Part shown: piece by piece, positions 1 to 13,127 of the stretch
Layout of the letters: the number at the start of each line of letters is the position of its first letter
Position numbering within the stretch: position 1 is the first letter of the stretch
Origin: Orthonyx spaldingii
Lineage: Eukaryota; Chordata; Aves; Passeriformes; Orthonychidae
NCBI GenBank assembly: GCA_013397795.1
Contig: VZTJ01005309.1
Span: forward strand, 1,258,138 to 1,322,137
Length of the DNA: 64,000 bases
Direction of reading: 5' to 3'
Notes under the pieces: generated by a model
What the model was told of the DNA's origin: nothing
Databases searched by the model: none
The model's input: only the letters and a program-made list of their open reading frames with translations
Made by a program: the position numbers and the translations under genes

Positions 1-1196
1 TGACAAAGCTGATCCTCTTGTATGCACTTAATGTTTCATTTATGGATTAATTTATTTAATTAGCTGGGCTCTTGTATTCATTCTTCTGAAATAATACAAT
101 GTAATGTTTATGGAAGTACATGTCACCTTGGATATATAATTCTAGCCATTGCCTTGTCTTCTGAGAATATAAAATCCATATGGCGCTATCCAAAATGGAA
201 AGTGTTTATGCTGCCTTAATGTCAAATTGGTTGTCATTACATTTGAATAAAAGGTGAACAGTTTGAGGCAAAACTAATTATAATCTATTGCTGCTTATAT
301 TCTTTGTGCAAATTGGACATTTACATTTTTTAATAACAGTGCAGAAGATCAAAGTACATCTTTGTTAATTTTGCCTATTATTGCTATCTATGCTGGTGTC
401 ATAAATTCTGGACCTGACAGACTGATGGAAAGAATAGCTACAGAGCTAATTGTTTGAAATAGGCTTCGTGAAACTTATTAGGTGGTGTTGTAGTTACCAC
501 ATATGAAAACATGAAGAGAGTGCTCTACTGGACCATTTTGTTTCTATGGAAAACTTTGTTTCTTTTGAAGAATAATCACAACCTGACTGAAACTATTTAC
601 AAATTTTTAATACATTTTTAATACAAATGAATTCATTGAGACAGTGGATAGCTTACATGTAATGAAGGAAACATTTTCAAAATGTACTTTTAAAATGATC
701 AGCATTGTTCTCAAAAATCTATTTCTAAACTGAATACAATGTTTTATTCCTAAGTAGGCAAGTTTTGTTTGATACAAACTGGTTGCTTGAACAAGCGCAA
801 TTATTTCAAATTGATGTAAAAAATTTCCTCCTCCTTTTAAACCTACTTATCAAACCAATATCACTAGAATAGAATTATATTTCATAGACTATGGTGTTCA
901 TGGAAGAAATGTTAACATTTAAGAATGAATTTGAACAATAGTTATAAAATTAATATGAAAATTGGTAGGAACAGGAGGCCATAGGAGATTGCTAAGTAGG
1001 TCTTTACATTCAGTACTCTAGAACAGCAGACAAGTATCAAGCAGCAACACAGGTCATGGTGGTCCACAAAACATCCACCCTGTACAAAACTGGCCACAAA
1101 GCATTTTCCAGTATCTTATATCAATTCCTACACTTAAAGGAATTAAGATCGAAATTAAAGCAAAACCAAAACCAAACTAAACAAAAATCCCCACTA

Positions 1197-1216
1197 AAAC
1201 AAACAAACAAACAAAC
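1197..1216. repeat. (AAAC)5 microsatellite
   Basis: Five perfect AAAC units lie inside a longer A/C-rich tract (about 1160-1225). A short predicted frame running through it is simple K/Q/T-rich translation of the repeat and not a gene. Confidence 0.9.
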
Positions 1217-4200
1217 AACCCCAACTAGTGTGCCACAGAGGTAAAAAAGAGAACAAAGGCATTGCTAGTGTCATAACTGCCTCCGTGTGTGCCTGCAAGT
1301 GTGCTGTCCTCATCATGCCTTTGAAAGTTGGACTTTGGAGACAGCCCCTGATATGACCAATTCTATCCAATCCTCAAATCTGGGGATCAAAGACCCTAAT
1401 CAAGCCATCTATACATTAACTCTAAGAGCTGAAATCATATGCTCTCTATTTTATATATCTAGTTGACTGACAATTTCTGGAGTGCTTGATGTGCTGTGTG
1501 TGATTGAAACAAAAAATTCCCATATTATAAGGATCCTTGCCGGTCATGCTGGTACTCTTAAATATTTGGGAGAAGCAAAAGGATACAGTGGAGTTTAGTG
1601 TACTTCAAGATTCAAACAGGTATTTGTGAAAATATTTTCTGTTCTTGGTTCTACTCTGGCCAAAAGTAAATTATTTTCATTGATATTTGAAATGATGCAT
1701 TCAAAAGAGTTCAAGGCCACATTTCTAGGCTGTCAATGTCTATTTGTGGTTCACAGAGCTTGAAAAAGTTAAATTCCTGTTTTCAATTTATCAAAAGTAT
1801 GGCCCCGGTGACACTGATGACCAAGTTTTTTCAGAGGTCAGCAGCTAACATGCTGATTTTCCCTTGAAAATCCTCCCTTGACTGCGGCAGTCTGAAAATG
1901 CTGGTGATGATGCATTCTGCTGGATGTACGTGCTGAAGCTTCCAAGCAGAATTCAGTTTGAGTATTTTTTACTTGTAACTAGGCTTCGTCAGAAGATTTC
2001 TAGAGGGTGTTGTGATCACAGATGGCATCATCAACAGTTACATTAGTGATGAGTAGACTTGATAACCTGTTTGTGTGTGCTTTCGCATTAGGACAACATA
2101 TTTCTGGAGAGGAGTATGGCTGGACCTCACTGTTTTCAAGGAGCTAAGAAAATTTTCAAGCTGAGCATATTTTGTGTGAATGTCAAGTAGTCAGCTGCCA
2201 AGTAATGACTTTAGCTTGTAAAACATAAATAAGTTTGCAAATAAAAACAGAATATTCTTGGTAATATTAGATAGCTACTATCTTGCTTGAGCTCCTGAAA
2301 GCTACATTAATATATTTTACTTATAAAATATGTGATTGGATTAATTCTCAATATTTCAAATACAACCTTGTAATTTAAATGGATTTTTTAATGTGTATTA
2401 ATTTTAATGAATGACTGTGAGGTTTATGGGATGGAGGTAAAGTAATGTCTCTGAAGCCTTACTGGTTAATCAAATTGCTATAAATAACCTTGGATAGTCT
2501 AAGGCTCTATTCCTATATGATTTCTTTCATCATTATCCAAGATGTTAAAGAACTGCCACCTGCAGAGGTTTGCATTCAAATGCTGGAAAAGGCCATGAAT
2601 GTAAATCCTCCTACCCCCTACACACCCCCTCTTCAAATTCCTCTCGGTAGAGGTTGTAACTAGTGTGTAGTATGTCAAATCTTTGCTCTGTGTACATCTG
2701 GCAGTGAAAAGTCATCTTATTTAGACTGGCATTCATGGTTCCACTTTAGTATCTATTGGTCATGGAAGGAAGACTGAGGGAAAAAGTGTGTGAAGCCCTC
2801 ACTCAGAGACCTACTTTGTGCTTTCTCCATGAGCAAAAGTAGAGAAACTTTCATACAATTATCACAGCGATTCAAATGGAATGAAACAAAAGGTGGGATA
2901 TTTCAAAAGGAAATCAGAGGTATGCGGACTGGGAGATTTCTTTCTTCAAGTGAGTGTTGTTGAAAATGGTTATGAGCCCCTCTACCTCAACTTCAAGCTC
3001 TTCTTCTTCTTTAAAATTTATCAGTACTATAATTTTTCAGTGAATAACCTAGATAAATATTAATGAAAAACACTGCAGTTATAGTTTCCATTTTGAAAGC
3101 ATGAGTTTAATACCAGGAAGTTCATTCAGCTTTCCAAATTAATGACAAAAAAGTCAGCATGAAAGCAGTCCAATCTTAGGTACTACACATTCTAAACAAC
3201 CATCTAAATAATTTCTCTCCTAGTTTCTATATTCTTTATCTTGGATCACTCTGACGGACTGCAGCCTGGTCCAGTTTAGATTATGCATTGTTCTTATCAC
3301 ATTTGTGGCAGTCCATGACTTGCTCCTTCTTTGTATTATCTATATATTCATGCTTTCTTGAAATTCTAAGTAAGCATGTTAAATATGTCTGCGTATTTAT
3401 ATGTGCATGTGTATTGTACATTCACATTTCTGTGCAAGTACAGACTATTGGGAACTTTGGAGGGATCGCGGCACATTCAGCTTAAGTCAAATTAAGTTGA
3501 TCTTTTGTGTTAGTATGACATTAGGGTATTTGATCTTTCAAATTTTGCTAGTTCAGGACCAGAATCACAAAATTCACTCTTGTTTTCCACTTTTTTTTGC
3601 TTGTAGTCTTGGCTGAGAAATTGCATATCAAGTGGGATACAGAACAGAAATTACCTCTGCCTACCAGAAATATTAATTTAAAAGTTGAGATGTTTTGTTC
3701 TGGTAAACGAAAGTGAGCTGATTGGCAGTAACAAGGGATGTAAAGGCTGTTCTGCAGTTTGCACACCATCTTAGTATAAATTGAGGTCTTAATGGTCCAG
3801 ACCTAAAGTTAGAAAACAGTGTCATTGTATTTAGATGGTCATATCTGCCTGAATGAGAGAGGGAAAATGCAAACCTGTTTTGTAGTCATCTTTGTGACAG
3901 CCTTAGGGTTGAAACTTTGAAATCCGCAGTTCCCTCTGGTCAATATGGACACTACATTTCCAAAAAAAAATGGGTTTGAGAGTAGGTTTTCCCTGGTGTA
4001 CCTAGTTAAATACCTTCCTTCTCATCTTGCTTTGTTGTGCTCTGGGCTGCACACCAAATTGGCTGTATTTCAGTGCCACTAAATGTGTACAGTTTGATAA
4101 GCACATTGTAGCAAATCTTCAGGACGAAAATCAGTGTATAAACGTCAAATTATTTACCAATTTTAAAGCATTTTATCCTTCAGAGCTGTAAATCCAGCAC

Positions 4201-5459
4201 CATTTGCTAACACAAAATTAGCTTTTTAATGCTGTAGGACCTCCTAACACTAACACATATAAAAACATCCACATCCTTGCTAGGGGGAAGGAGGGGAGAG
4301 CAAAGGTTGTCTAGGTGAAGCTTCAGCAATCCAAGTGCTTTATTCACACTGGATTTAGAATCAAATTAACAGGCCATACTTGGTCTCAGTTCAGCAATTC
4401 TGTCATCCTGTCTTCTCTTATGAGCAGCACAGACCAACTATTCTCACATACATATACTCACTACTCACAGAAATCAGCAGGAACAGTAAGCATGCAAGCA
4501 AGGGAAGAATGGGGCACACATCATTTGTGTGCATTACTACATTTGCTTCATAGAAGATGTATGACTTCATTTTTCGCAATTAGTTGTGGTCATCTGAAAA
4601 CTTGAAAAAATGGTGGAAAGCCTCATTTATTTTCAGGTACTGGTGGTGTATTACGCACTTTGTGTTTTCACTTTGTTGGTGTTCCTTTGTGAATTACTCT
4701 TTTTTTTTTTTTGTCAGACTATTTCCTTCAGCTTTCTGTTGCCTAAATTTGTCTTACTATTTTCGCATCCTTTTCTTAGAAGAAACAATCAATAAAAAGT
4801 GCTTTTAGCACTAGCACAGCACAGTGGTTTACTGCACTGTAGGTGCTGGTGGTGCCAACCCTGCTGACCTATATACTGGGATTTTGGTTAAGCAGCAGAT
4901 CTGTGGTGTTCCTTTAACATGTCTTTATGGTACCTGGACATGTTTGGAGTTGGGCTTTGTTAATACATGTTTGCTTTAGGTTCTGAAAGAAGACCTTAGA
5001 CAGAATGTTGTTAACCATTTTCCAATTGCATCTCAAAGAGTATTTTTTCACGTATAAATTTCTATTAAAAATATAATGCTGAAAAAAGGGAACAGAGAAA
5101 TATCAAGTATAAAAATACATTCTGTCTTTAATGGATTTTTACTTTTATTGACAGTGAGGTAGGACACTACGGCATGTTCCTCATTTTAGACCTGTAAATA
5201 GACTTCATATTTTGGGACATGGTCCATTTCCCATTCAAGCCAATATGAGTGAGATTTATAATTGTGAGGCAGAAGTTCCAGAAAGAACTTAATATGAATT
5301 CAGAGCTACCCACAAGTCATAGTCAATAATGCATCCTTGCTTGTCTATAGCCTTACTATTCTTACCCTAGATTAAGTGCAGTTTGGCAGAAAAGAATGAG
5401 AGCCACAGTCACATTGGGTGAGATAAGGGAGGTTTGCTGCCTCAGTTGGAAGACTTCAG

Positions 5460-5905
5460 CTTTCTTCAGCCCTCATGGGCTTGAATTCTTGCCCCAGCTC
5501 TCCTGGTGGCCGTGCAGTTGTGGGAGGGCAAGAAAGGGGTCCACCCCTGTCTGGAATTGTTAACCACACAGCGGGGACTGTAAGGAGCAAAGGGCGAGAA
5601 AAGGAGGAGCAACAGGGAGCTGGGCTTCAGCAGTCTGCAAAGGATCTGGCATGAGTGGGGTCCTGGGCTGGTTTCTGAGCATAGCTGTACACTCTGCATA
5701 ACACTCACTGTGAATGAAGCAGCAAAATACTGTCTCCTTACATCTTATTAGTTGCTTCTCTACAGCACAGTTAGACAGATTCTTGGCTTCCTTAGAGACA
5801 CCCAAGAGGACTTCAGAGTGAGGAAAAGAGTCTGAACTAATGTGATACTTAATATCTGATTTTAATCTGGTTTGTTTGATTAATCTAATCATGGCTTTCA
5901 TTACC
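5460..5905. other. Local GC-richer patch with overlapping minus-strand open frames
   Basis: This stretch is clearly richer in G and C than its surroundings. It carries two overlapping minus-strand open frames of 80 and 113 codons (5466-5708 and 5560-5901). Neither shows a motif or domain I recognise, and the overlap in different frames argues that at least one is accidental. It might be a decayed retroelement piece or a regulatory patch. Confidence 0.25.
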
Positions 5906-7638
5906 TGCCTTGAAAAATATTTAGGAACGTGGGCAGCACATGGAAGGTAAGGGCAGCCTGTTCAGCATTGAAACTCAAAGAGTCAGGCTGGGTTTTCCTG
6001 TTGTGGTGAGAATCTCATCTTTTCTCTATTCAGTTCATTCTCTGCTGTTACACCTTTTTATTTTTTTTCTTTCGGTATAATTATAGCAGCCAAATATCTT
6101 TTGTCTTCCTTTAGAATTGTAATGTCTGACTGAAATTAGGAGATGTCAGTCTCCAGATGGTTTGAGATTTTCACAGGCTTATGTTAAGTCGTAAGAGAAA
6201 GAAATTGTGAAAAATATTGTCGTAGAAGCACAAAACAGAGTGTAGTGTTACTATACCAGATAGAATTTTTGCTTTGTAAGGAAGACGTAGCTTGTCACAA
6301 AGCTGTGAGAAAAAGCCTCACAAATTCTAGAGCCTTCACGCTCAATCTTTTTAATTGCTGAAGTTCCCTAGGATTGATGTCTGTAGAGGTAAACAGTAGA
6401 AACAAAGACACTGAATGTTAACAGAGGTGTTTCAGGGAGGCCCCATGATGTAAGCTACACTCTATTTCTGGAACAAAATAAATGACAGTAATTCAAGTAA
6501 AAATGGCTACCTGAAGTCATCTTTTAAATACTTTTGATAATGAGTGTGAAGTCATTTGGGAGAATTTTTTTTTATTTTCTTAATATTATCATTTTGCCTT
6601 TTTACTTCCCACCTAATGAAGATAGCTTGACTTTAGACATTTTAGTAAGTGCTTTTTGTACAGATATACGGGAATACAAAGAATTTGAAGGCATAAGAGA
6701 AAGCTACACTAATGAAATGCCTTCATTTCTGTATTTCACTCAATACAGAAAGTAGTGTTTTGGATTTTGCCTGCTCATTTATTGTTCACAGAGACAAGTA
6801 AAGGTCATCTTTTGCTATGGCATTATAACCTTGGCCTCCTTGGTATCAAAATGTTAAATATTGTAAAGAAATGTTTCTGTGTGAGGAGGATTTTAATTAT
6901 AATAAACCTTTATGTTTTCATTCTAGCACCAGTCCATTTTCTTTCCATGCTGAACTTCTCAGTAATTTATTCATGACCTTTAACTGCTTTTAAGAAGCAT
7001 AGATTGGGAATTATTGCTTTTCTTGCCATTGGAAGTACCAAGGCAGAAATACCTTGAGAAGCTTCACAGGGTTTTATTAATGAGATACACATCTCACATT
7101 AGAATAAAACATCTAAAGCTGCTGAGTTTGCTCATCCTGGTGTTATGTGGAGGATCAGTGTTTAAAGTCACTTGGAGACTTTTGATCTAAGATAAACAAG
7201 TGATCAGACCACGTAAGGATATGCAATTTATGATGAATAATCTGGTTTGTTTAGGATTAATTTTTAGCCTTGTGATTCTGATTCCCTCCCCCTAAAAGGT
7301 GCATTAGTACAAAAGAACAGCTGAGTTCAAAGCCTGAGTAAGACAAGGACAAATTCTGAACATATATATGAACGTATAGGTAGGAGTGTAAAGTATGTCT
7401 ACCCTTGTATGTATGTCATGTATGTTCAGAAACACAGATTTTAAACATATTTCTTGCCAAAGTACCTTTGTCATAGTGACCTAACACTGCAGACACAAAC
7501 TTCAAATAAAGATTTAGAAAGTTGATACTTAAGAACTTCTACATAATTAATTTTATCACTATGCAAATCTGGACAACCTGGTGGCCTGGCTCAAATGGAA
7601 AGATCAGGAATCCTGTCTCCTTTATGTTTTCATTACTT

Positions 7639-7660
7639 CCCATACCCATACCCATACCCA
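7639..7660. repeat. Short CCCATA hexamer tandem repeat
   Basis: About three and a half copies of the hexamer CCCATA are seen. The minus-strand translation gives a Gly-Tyr dipeptide run, which is an artefact of the repeat. Confidence 0.85.
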
Positions 7661-8452
7661 TCTACTCTGGGTGGCTCCTTAGTCCTCCAATGGAGTAGAC
7701 TTGGAGATAAGGGGAAAAAAGGAACAGGGAGAAAGAGATTGATGCCCACTATGTGAAGACAGAGGCCGTGAGAGGTGGAAGGAAGGATTGTGAAGCAGTT
7801 ATTCAGTTTATGGGCCAAGACTAGAGAACAAACACTTGAGTCTTCAGAAACATGGATTTGCCTATGTCAGATTCTTTGACATTTTGATAGGTGTCGAGAG
7901 CACCTTCACAGATGTGCACTCCCTACAACTGCAGGTCTCACCATGTGCGGGAGTGCTGGGGGCACAACTGAAACATTGGGATTCATGTCCCTTAGTTCTC
8001 TGCAAGCCTTCAGACTGCATACATCGGGAAACAACTCTAGTAGGACATTGCAGAATATACCAGATTGTGGTTATAAACCTGTTTTGAAATAATGAATTCA
8101 GATTAGGGAGACTAAGTTTACATCTATGCTGTGACACTGGGAATGGCAGTAGGAGGCTGACTGAGATTTCAAAGTTAGACTCTCAGAGAAGGATTCTGGA
8201 ATAAAAAGTGAGAAAGAGATCAGGAAGGGCTAAGCAAAGCACATGCTATCTCAGCCCCTCTATATTAGCAAATAACTGTGAAATATTACCAATGTGCACA
8301 TTTCTCAGAGGGGATGGTAGAAGATTGCAACCTCTTTGTTTACTTTGTGCCAGCAGAGAATTCTCTTGTGGATGTGTACTAGTTAACCACTTTGATGACT
8401 TCTACCTTATACGGATTATTTGAGTTTGTGAATTTGATATTTTATCTTTGGA

Positions 8453-8620
8453 GATCATAGCATAGTTTAAATTAGAAAAGACCTGTAAGATCATCAAATT
8501 CAACTGTTAACTCAGCACTGACAACTCCACCACTAAACCATGTCCCCAAGTGCCACATCTAAACATCTTTTAAATACCTGCACGGATGGTGACACGACCC
8601 CTAAATTCCCTCAGCAGATG
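8453..8620 (-). mobile_element. CR1 LINE fragment, 3' end, antisense
   Basis: The plus strand begins with a degenerate catagcatag tract, followed by text typical of the reverse complement of an avian CR1 3' end: 'gaaaagacctgtaagatcatc', then 'cagcactgacaactccaccactaaaccatgtcccc' (8513-8546, partial) and 'atcttttaaatacctgcacgg'. Only about 170 bases remain, so this is a 5'-truncated copy, the usual result of target-primed reverse transcription. No coding capacity is left. The family call is from recall of CR1 consensus sequences; the subfamily is undetermined. Confidence 0.8.
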
Positions 8621-11600
8621 AAAGAAAAGAATAATTTTAATTATTACCAAATACAAGTTCAGATCTCTAGTGTTTGCCACATTTTGGAACTGGTAACCCT
8701 ATTTAATATACTTAATTTAATAATAAATGCTTTTTAACATAATTTGGTTTCTGCATTAGATTTTGTATAGACAAATGCAGTTAACTTGCCTTTTAAATTT
8801 ATTCTATTTACTCTTATTCTCTAGATACTTACTACTCTGCAGTAAAGTAAAATAATGTTTCAGAAATCTATTCAAGTCACATCAAATTTTGTACACAGAT
8901 TTACTTAGGTCCTAAATATAATTTACCACTGAAAGAATAATGTCGTTTTAGGAAGGATTAATTTAGACTATGCTAAACTCAGTTGTAACCTGTATTAGGG
9001 GAGTGGCAGTTATTGGCATGTTGTGTTAGAGGTCATGAGAAATTCATGTTCTATTTCTTTTCTCATGGCAAGGGGATATGCTCCTTGAAAGCAGTAGAAA
9101 TACTTTTTTCAATATAGTGTCTTGTGGCTCAAGTAGAGATTTATTATTTTTTTAATATAAGGTGTCATTCAATGGAACTGAAGAATAAGATTCTGATCTC
9201 AGCAGTATAAATTAATAAATGTATTGTAGAAAGCACTGTAATGTGCTTTATTCCCTAAATATTGTCCACTACTGCTGCTACTTACTCTGCCACCTTAAGT
9301 AGAAAAACTATGTGGGAGATCTAAAAGTTCCCCAAATAGCTGATACTGGAACACAAATTTGAGTAAAACATCAGGAAATGAGGTTTTGATTTGCACTCTG
9401 CTTTTAAAATCAAACTAGATAACTGAGAAACCAGTTACAGAAATAAGGATACAACTAAAGTTATGTAAGCAGATCTTAACATTTAGAAATTACAATGTTC
9501 TGGATGCTTCTGAAAATTCAGTGCTCTCCCCTTCTAAACACTTGTAAGGTTTCTTTCTTGTTCACACTTCAGGCAAAGAGAAGGATGGGCCTACTCTGGG
9601 AATTTATCAATACGGAGTAATGAAACCAAAGTGTATTTTTTTAAACTGACTTCTGCATCACTTGTTGCAAAAGTTGGAAAACATACGCTAAGTAGGCAAA
9701 GGAATGCAGGGGAATGGGGTTCATTTCAGGATAGAAGGAGATGGCACTTGCTCTACAAAATAGTATTCTAAGCCTGCCACTAACACCAAGTTCCTATCTT
9801 ATGCCTGACAAGAGATTAAAAGAGACTTTTCTTAGATGTGATTGTATGTTCCTCATTTTAAGATTCCTAACCTAAGATACAGATTTGCAGATGTGGAAAA
9901 TGGGCTTCAATGTATGAAATGTTATTTGTGCTGAGACCTTAAAAATCAAGTCTTTAGTATCTCATCCTGACCCTCAGAAAATAATGGAAGCCTTGACCTT
10001 GATCTCTCTGTCCTACAACTGTAGTAGCCAGTAGTATAAAGGCTATTGTGAAAATAAATTAGTGAATTTTTTGAAAAATCATATGAGGAAAAAAGCATCA
10101 GAAAAACAACTATGAGACAATTAATAGCTCTTAGAAGAAATTAATAACTATGTCTTTAGAGCAGGATGTGAATAGTATGCTGTAGGAAATGAATGGAGAA
10201 CACATGTTGAACACCAAAGAGAAAGTAAAACATTGAATTATTACTTATCCAAGTGTGTACTGTCCACCAGGAGCCCCAAATAAAGTGGAAATTATGCAGA
10301 AAAAAACAGCATGCAGTCAAAGACATAATCATATTGTATATCCAGAAGGATCTATGGAAAAGTCAGCCTCTGAAATTGCCTTACATTTGAGTACTCAGCC
10401 TTGCAACTATTTTAATGGCCTTTGATTAGAATATAGTTTCATAAAAACTCATGTGCACATAAATCTGTGTATATTTCTGCACAAATGTTTATTACACAGA
10501 TTCTAATTGGGTGATTACATTCTGTTTCTGTAACAAACTAGATTTTTTCCTATTCAAGCTTTAGTTTTAGTAGACCCCTGGGGCTTAATCCAGGCTTGAA
10601 TTTCACTAGTCATGCATGATTATAACATTCTTTTCACCACAAGTGTTAATAGTTATAAATTATTTGGGGCTAACTTTCAATATATTTTGTACTAAGTTCC
10701 TTAACAAACTAAGTTGGCTTTCTTAGGGTTTTGACTGTTAAGGTTTTGTTCTGCAACTGGAAATAACATTGTGTATGCCAAATGACCTTTTCTGGACATT
10801 CTGAAGTCTCTAGTTTTCAGGTTGTTATTATTATTATTATGCCCCCCTTCAATATGTACAAGTAAAAAAATGAGCTGTGAATTGTCAAGGTAAATGTAGA
10901 TTCAATATTATTGCCATGTTTATCTGTGGATTCTGCCAAAAAAGCGATTCACATGAAGTACTGAATGATTTTAAAAGCCACAGTAAAAGCTCACACAGGA
11001 TTTGAATATAGATTGGCTTGCAGCAGAACAGCAGCTCTCTGTGGTTTGAAATAGTGTCAAACAAAGGAAACTGAGAGTTGTTCTTCTGTCTGTGTGTGTG
11101 CCTCCTGGGTGTTTGTCTTTGCTAAGTGCCATAGAGATCAAAAGAGCTTAATTTGTGCAGGTGATGCAGAAGAAAGCTTGGGCACCACTGTTACAAAAAG
11201 TAATTCAGAGCTGGAAAAAAATAAATTTTTAAATGGCTGCTGCTGGAGGAGGTCTTAGCCAGAGGAAGGGCACATCCTGCCCTTATTTTGAAAACATTGC
11301 AATCCCATCTCTTGCCAAGTAGTCATAACTGCCAGTTATTGCAGAGCCTGCCAGAAATGCATGAAGGGTTTTCATCTAAGTCAGAGAAAGGTTAGCAATT
11401 GGTATTTCTATCCATTTTTATTCCCAGTGTAAGAGAACTCCCAACCAATACATGTTGTAAAAATGTATAATAGCAGTATAATGTTTTGATGTTTAGAATC
11501 TGACAAGATTACTTGCAGTGACTGCAATCTCCTCTTGTGCTGAAGAACCTGAAAATCTACTCTGACTAGAACTGTAGCAAACTAAAATTTATATTTTGCA

Positions 11601-13127
11601 GAGTATTTTGCAAATTGGCAGAAAATTGAAATTAAAATTGAAATAATTTGCAATAAAAAATTCAAGACATAATTAACCTTAAAAAAGACATTTTGCTGTA
11701 ACATAGGAATGTGCTATTGAAACAGGAAGCTTACTGTGAGCTTACAAATAGGTGTTCTATTCACAAAATGAAATTTGATCTGAAAGTGTACACTGGTGTA
11801 ATAAGTTTCATTATTTATATTGTGCATTTCTATGTAGCTTTTTCACAACCAAATTTATTTTCTGAGGTGAATTTTTTCTGTCAAAAATTTTCTAATCTGT
11901 TCAAATTGTACCAGCCTTTTATCTAAGCCATAGAATAAAAGCATTTCTTTGATATAGAAATTAATTTATAACAAGAAATAGGAAGTCTCTTTCTGAGCAT
12001 ATAAGCTTTCATTAAAAGTTATGCAGGTTTAGCAGTTCTGTATGGTGATGTATTTGAGCACAGTTTTCTCAGTCTTGTCAAATTGTATGACAAGATTCTA
12101 AAGTAAAAATATAGAGGAAGTCCTGGTTTGGTCAAAAATGTTCCATTTTCTTGTAAAATTAGTGGACTGAAGTTGAAATGTACAGTAAAGATTTTGGGTC
12201 TTACAGATAAAGTTCATTCTGATATGAAATGAAATATTAAAAAAAAATAAAAATCTGGGTGCCTGAGAGCAGAATTACACATTTCAGATTCACAAGGCAG
12301 GGAGAATGCAAAAGTGATGGCTTCCACCCAGGCTTGAAATCTTGAGCTTGTTCAAAAGTACGCAGAGCTTCTGCGTTCACCAAAACTCATCCTTCGATTT
12401 TACCTAGACTATAGGATAGGTTAGAGCTTTTGAGACAACTCTTAGTATCTCAGCTCACCTTCTTTTCTGCCTAGTACAGTGTAAGGCCTGGAAGCTCAAG
12501 ATATTCAGATGAATATCGGAAGCTGGCAGGTGGAGTTGGAAAACATAGGTGTTCTTGTAAATTGGCAGAAACTGAATAATCTCCATGAAACAGTGAACCA
12601 GAATCCTTCTACAGAAGAACACAGACTGCAGAAACTCTTCTGTGGCATGGATGTTTTGTCAAAGCTGTCTCCTGATGCCCTTTTGCAGCAGGTGAACTCT
12701 AACTAGCCAAATGTCTCAGTGCTCTGTCTCCTTGGCTCTCTCAGATGTGGCTGGCTAGGAAAAAGTAGGATCAAATTTACAATTCATAGGATTGCAAACC
12801 AATGGTGGCTGGAAAAGACTATGGAGAGGCATGTCAGTGCCAGCTGAGTGGTTAGCTCAACTATTCTCATAGATGACAAGTGAAAGTTAGGGCTCATTGA
12901 GAGGCATAATCTGAGCTAACCATACAGATTGCTGGGTTCTAACTGAGCAGTGAAGACTTGATGTTGTCAAAGATTGTTCAATGACTGCAGCAGGAAGTGG
13001 AAAAGCAAACAGGGTATTGGAATGTTTAAACAGACAGAAAATAGTGCTATGTTACACATAAATCAATTCTAACCACTCAGCTGGAATAAGACAGTTCTGG
13101 TCAAAAAAGATAATTCAGAAAAGAGAG
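8621..13127. other. Unassigned AT-rich non-coding stretch
   Basis: Nothing certain was recognised. It contains a short ATT run (about 10824-10840) and one short plus-strand open frame with a protein-like composition (12509-12706), listed separately. No transposon signature was seen. Confidence 0.55.
12509..12706 (+). other. Short open frame of uncertain status (65 codons)
   Basis: An ATG-initiated frame of 65 codons has balanced amino-acid composition and no low complexity. It lies just after a pyrimidine-rich tract ending in AG (about 12450-12480) that resembles a splice acceptor, and an in-frame TAA lies upstream of the ATG. I recognise no family. In AT-rich DNA such frames arise often by chance, so this is a weak candidate only. 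Confidence 0.12.

Larger units (their letters stand above)
1..8452. other. Unassigned AT-rich non-coding stretch
   Basis: No gene, RNA gene or recognisable transposon was found here apart from the small items listed separately. Open frames are short and have no conserved motifs. It contains an (AAAC)n run near 1200, a hexamer repeat near 7640, and a GC-richer patch at about 5460-5900. It could be intergenic or intronic. Confidence 0.6.

Noticed and set aside
7633..7818. 61-codon minus-strand frame ending in a Gly-Tyr run
   Set aside because: The terminal dipeptide repeat comes from the CCCATA hexamer and no other coding evidence exists.
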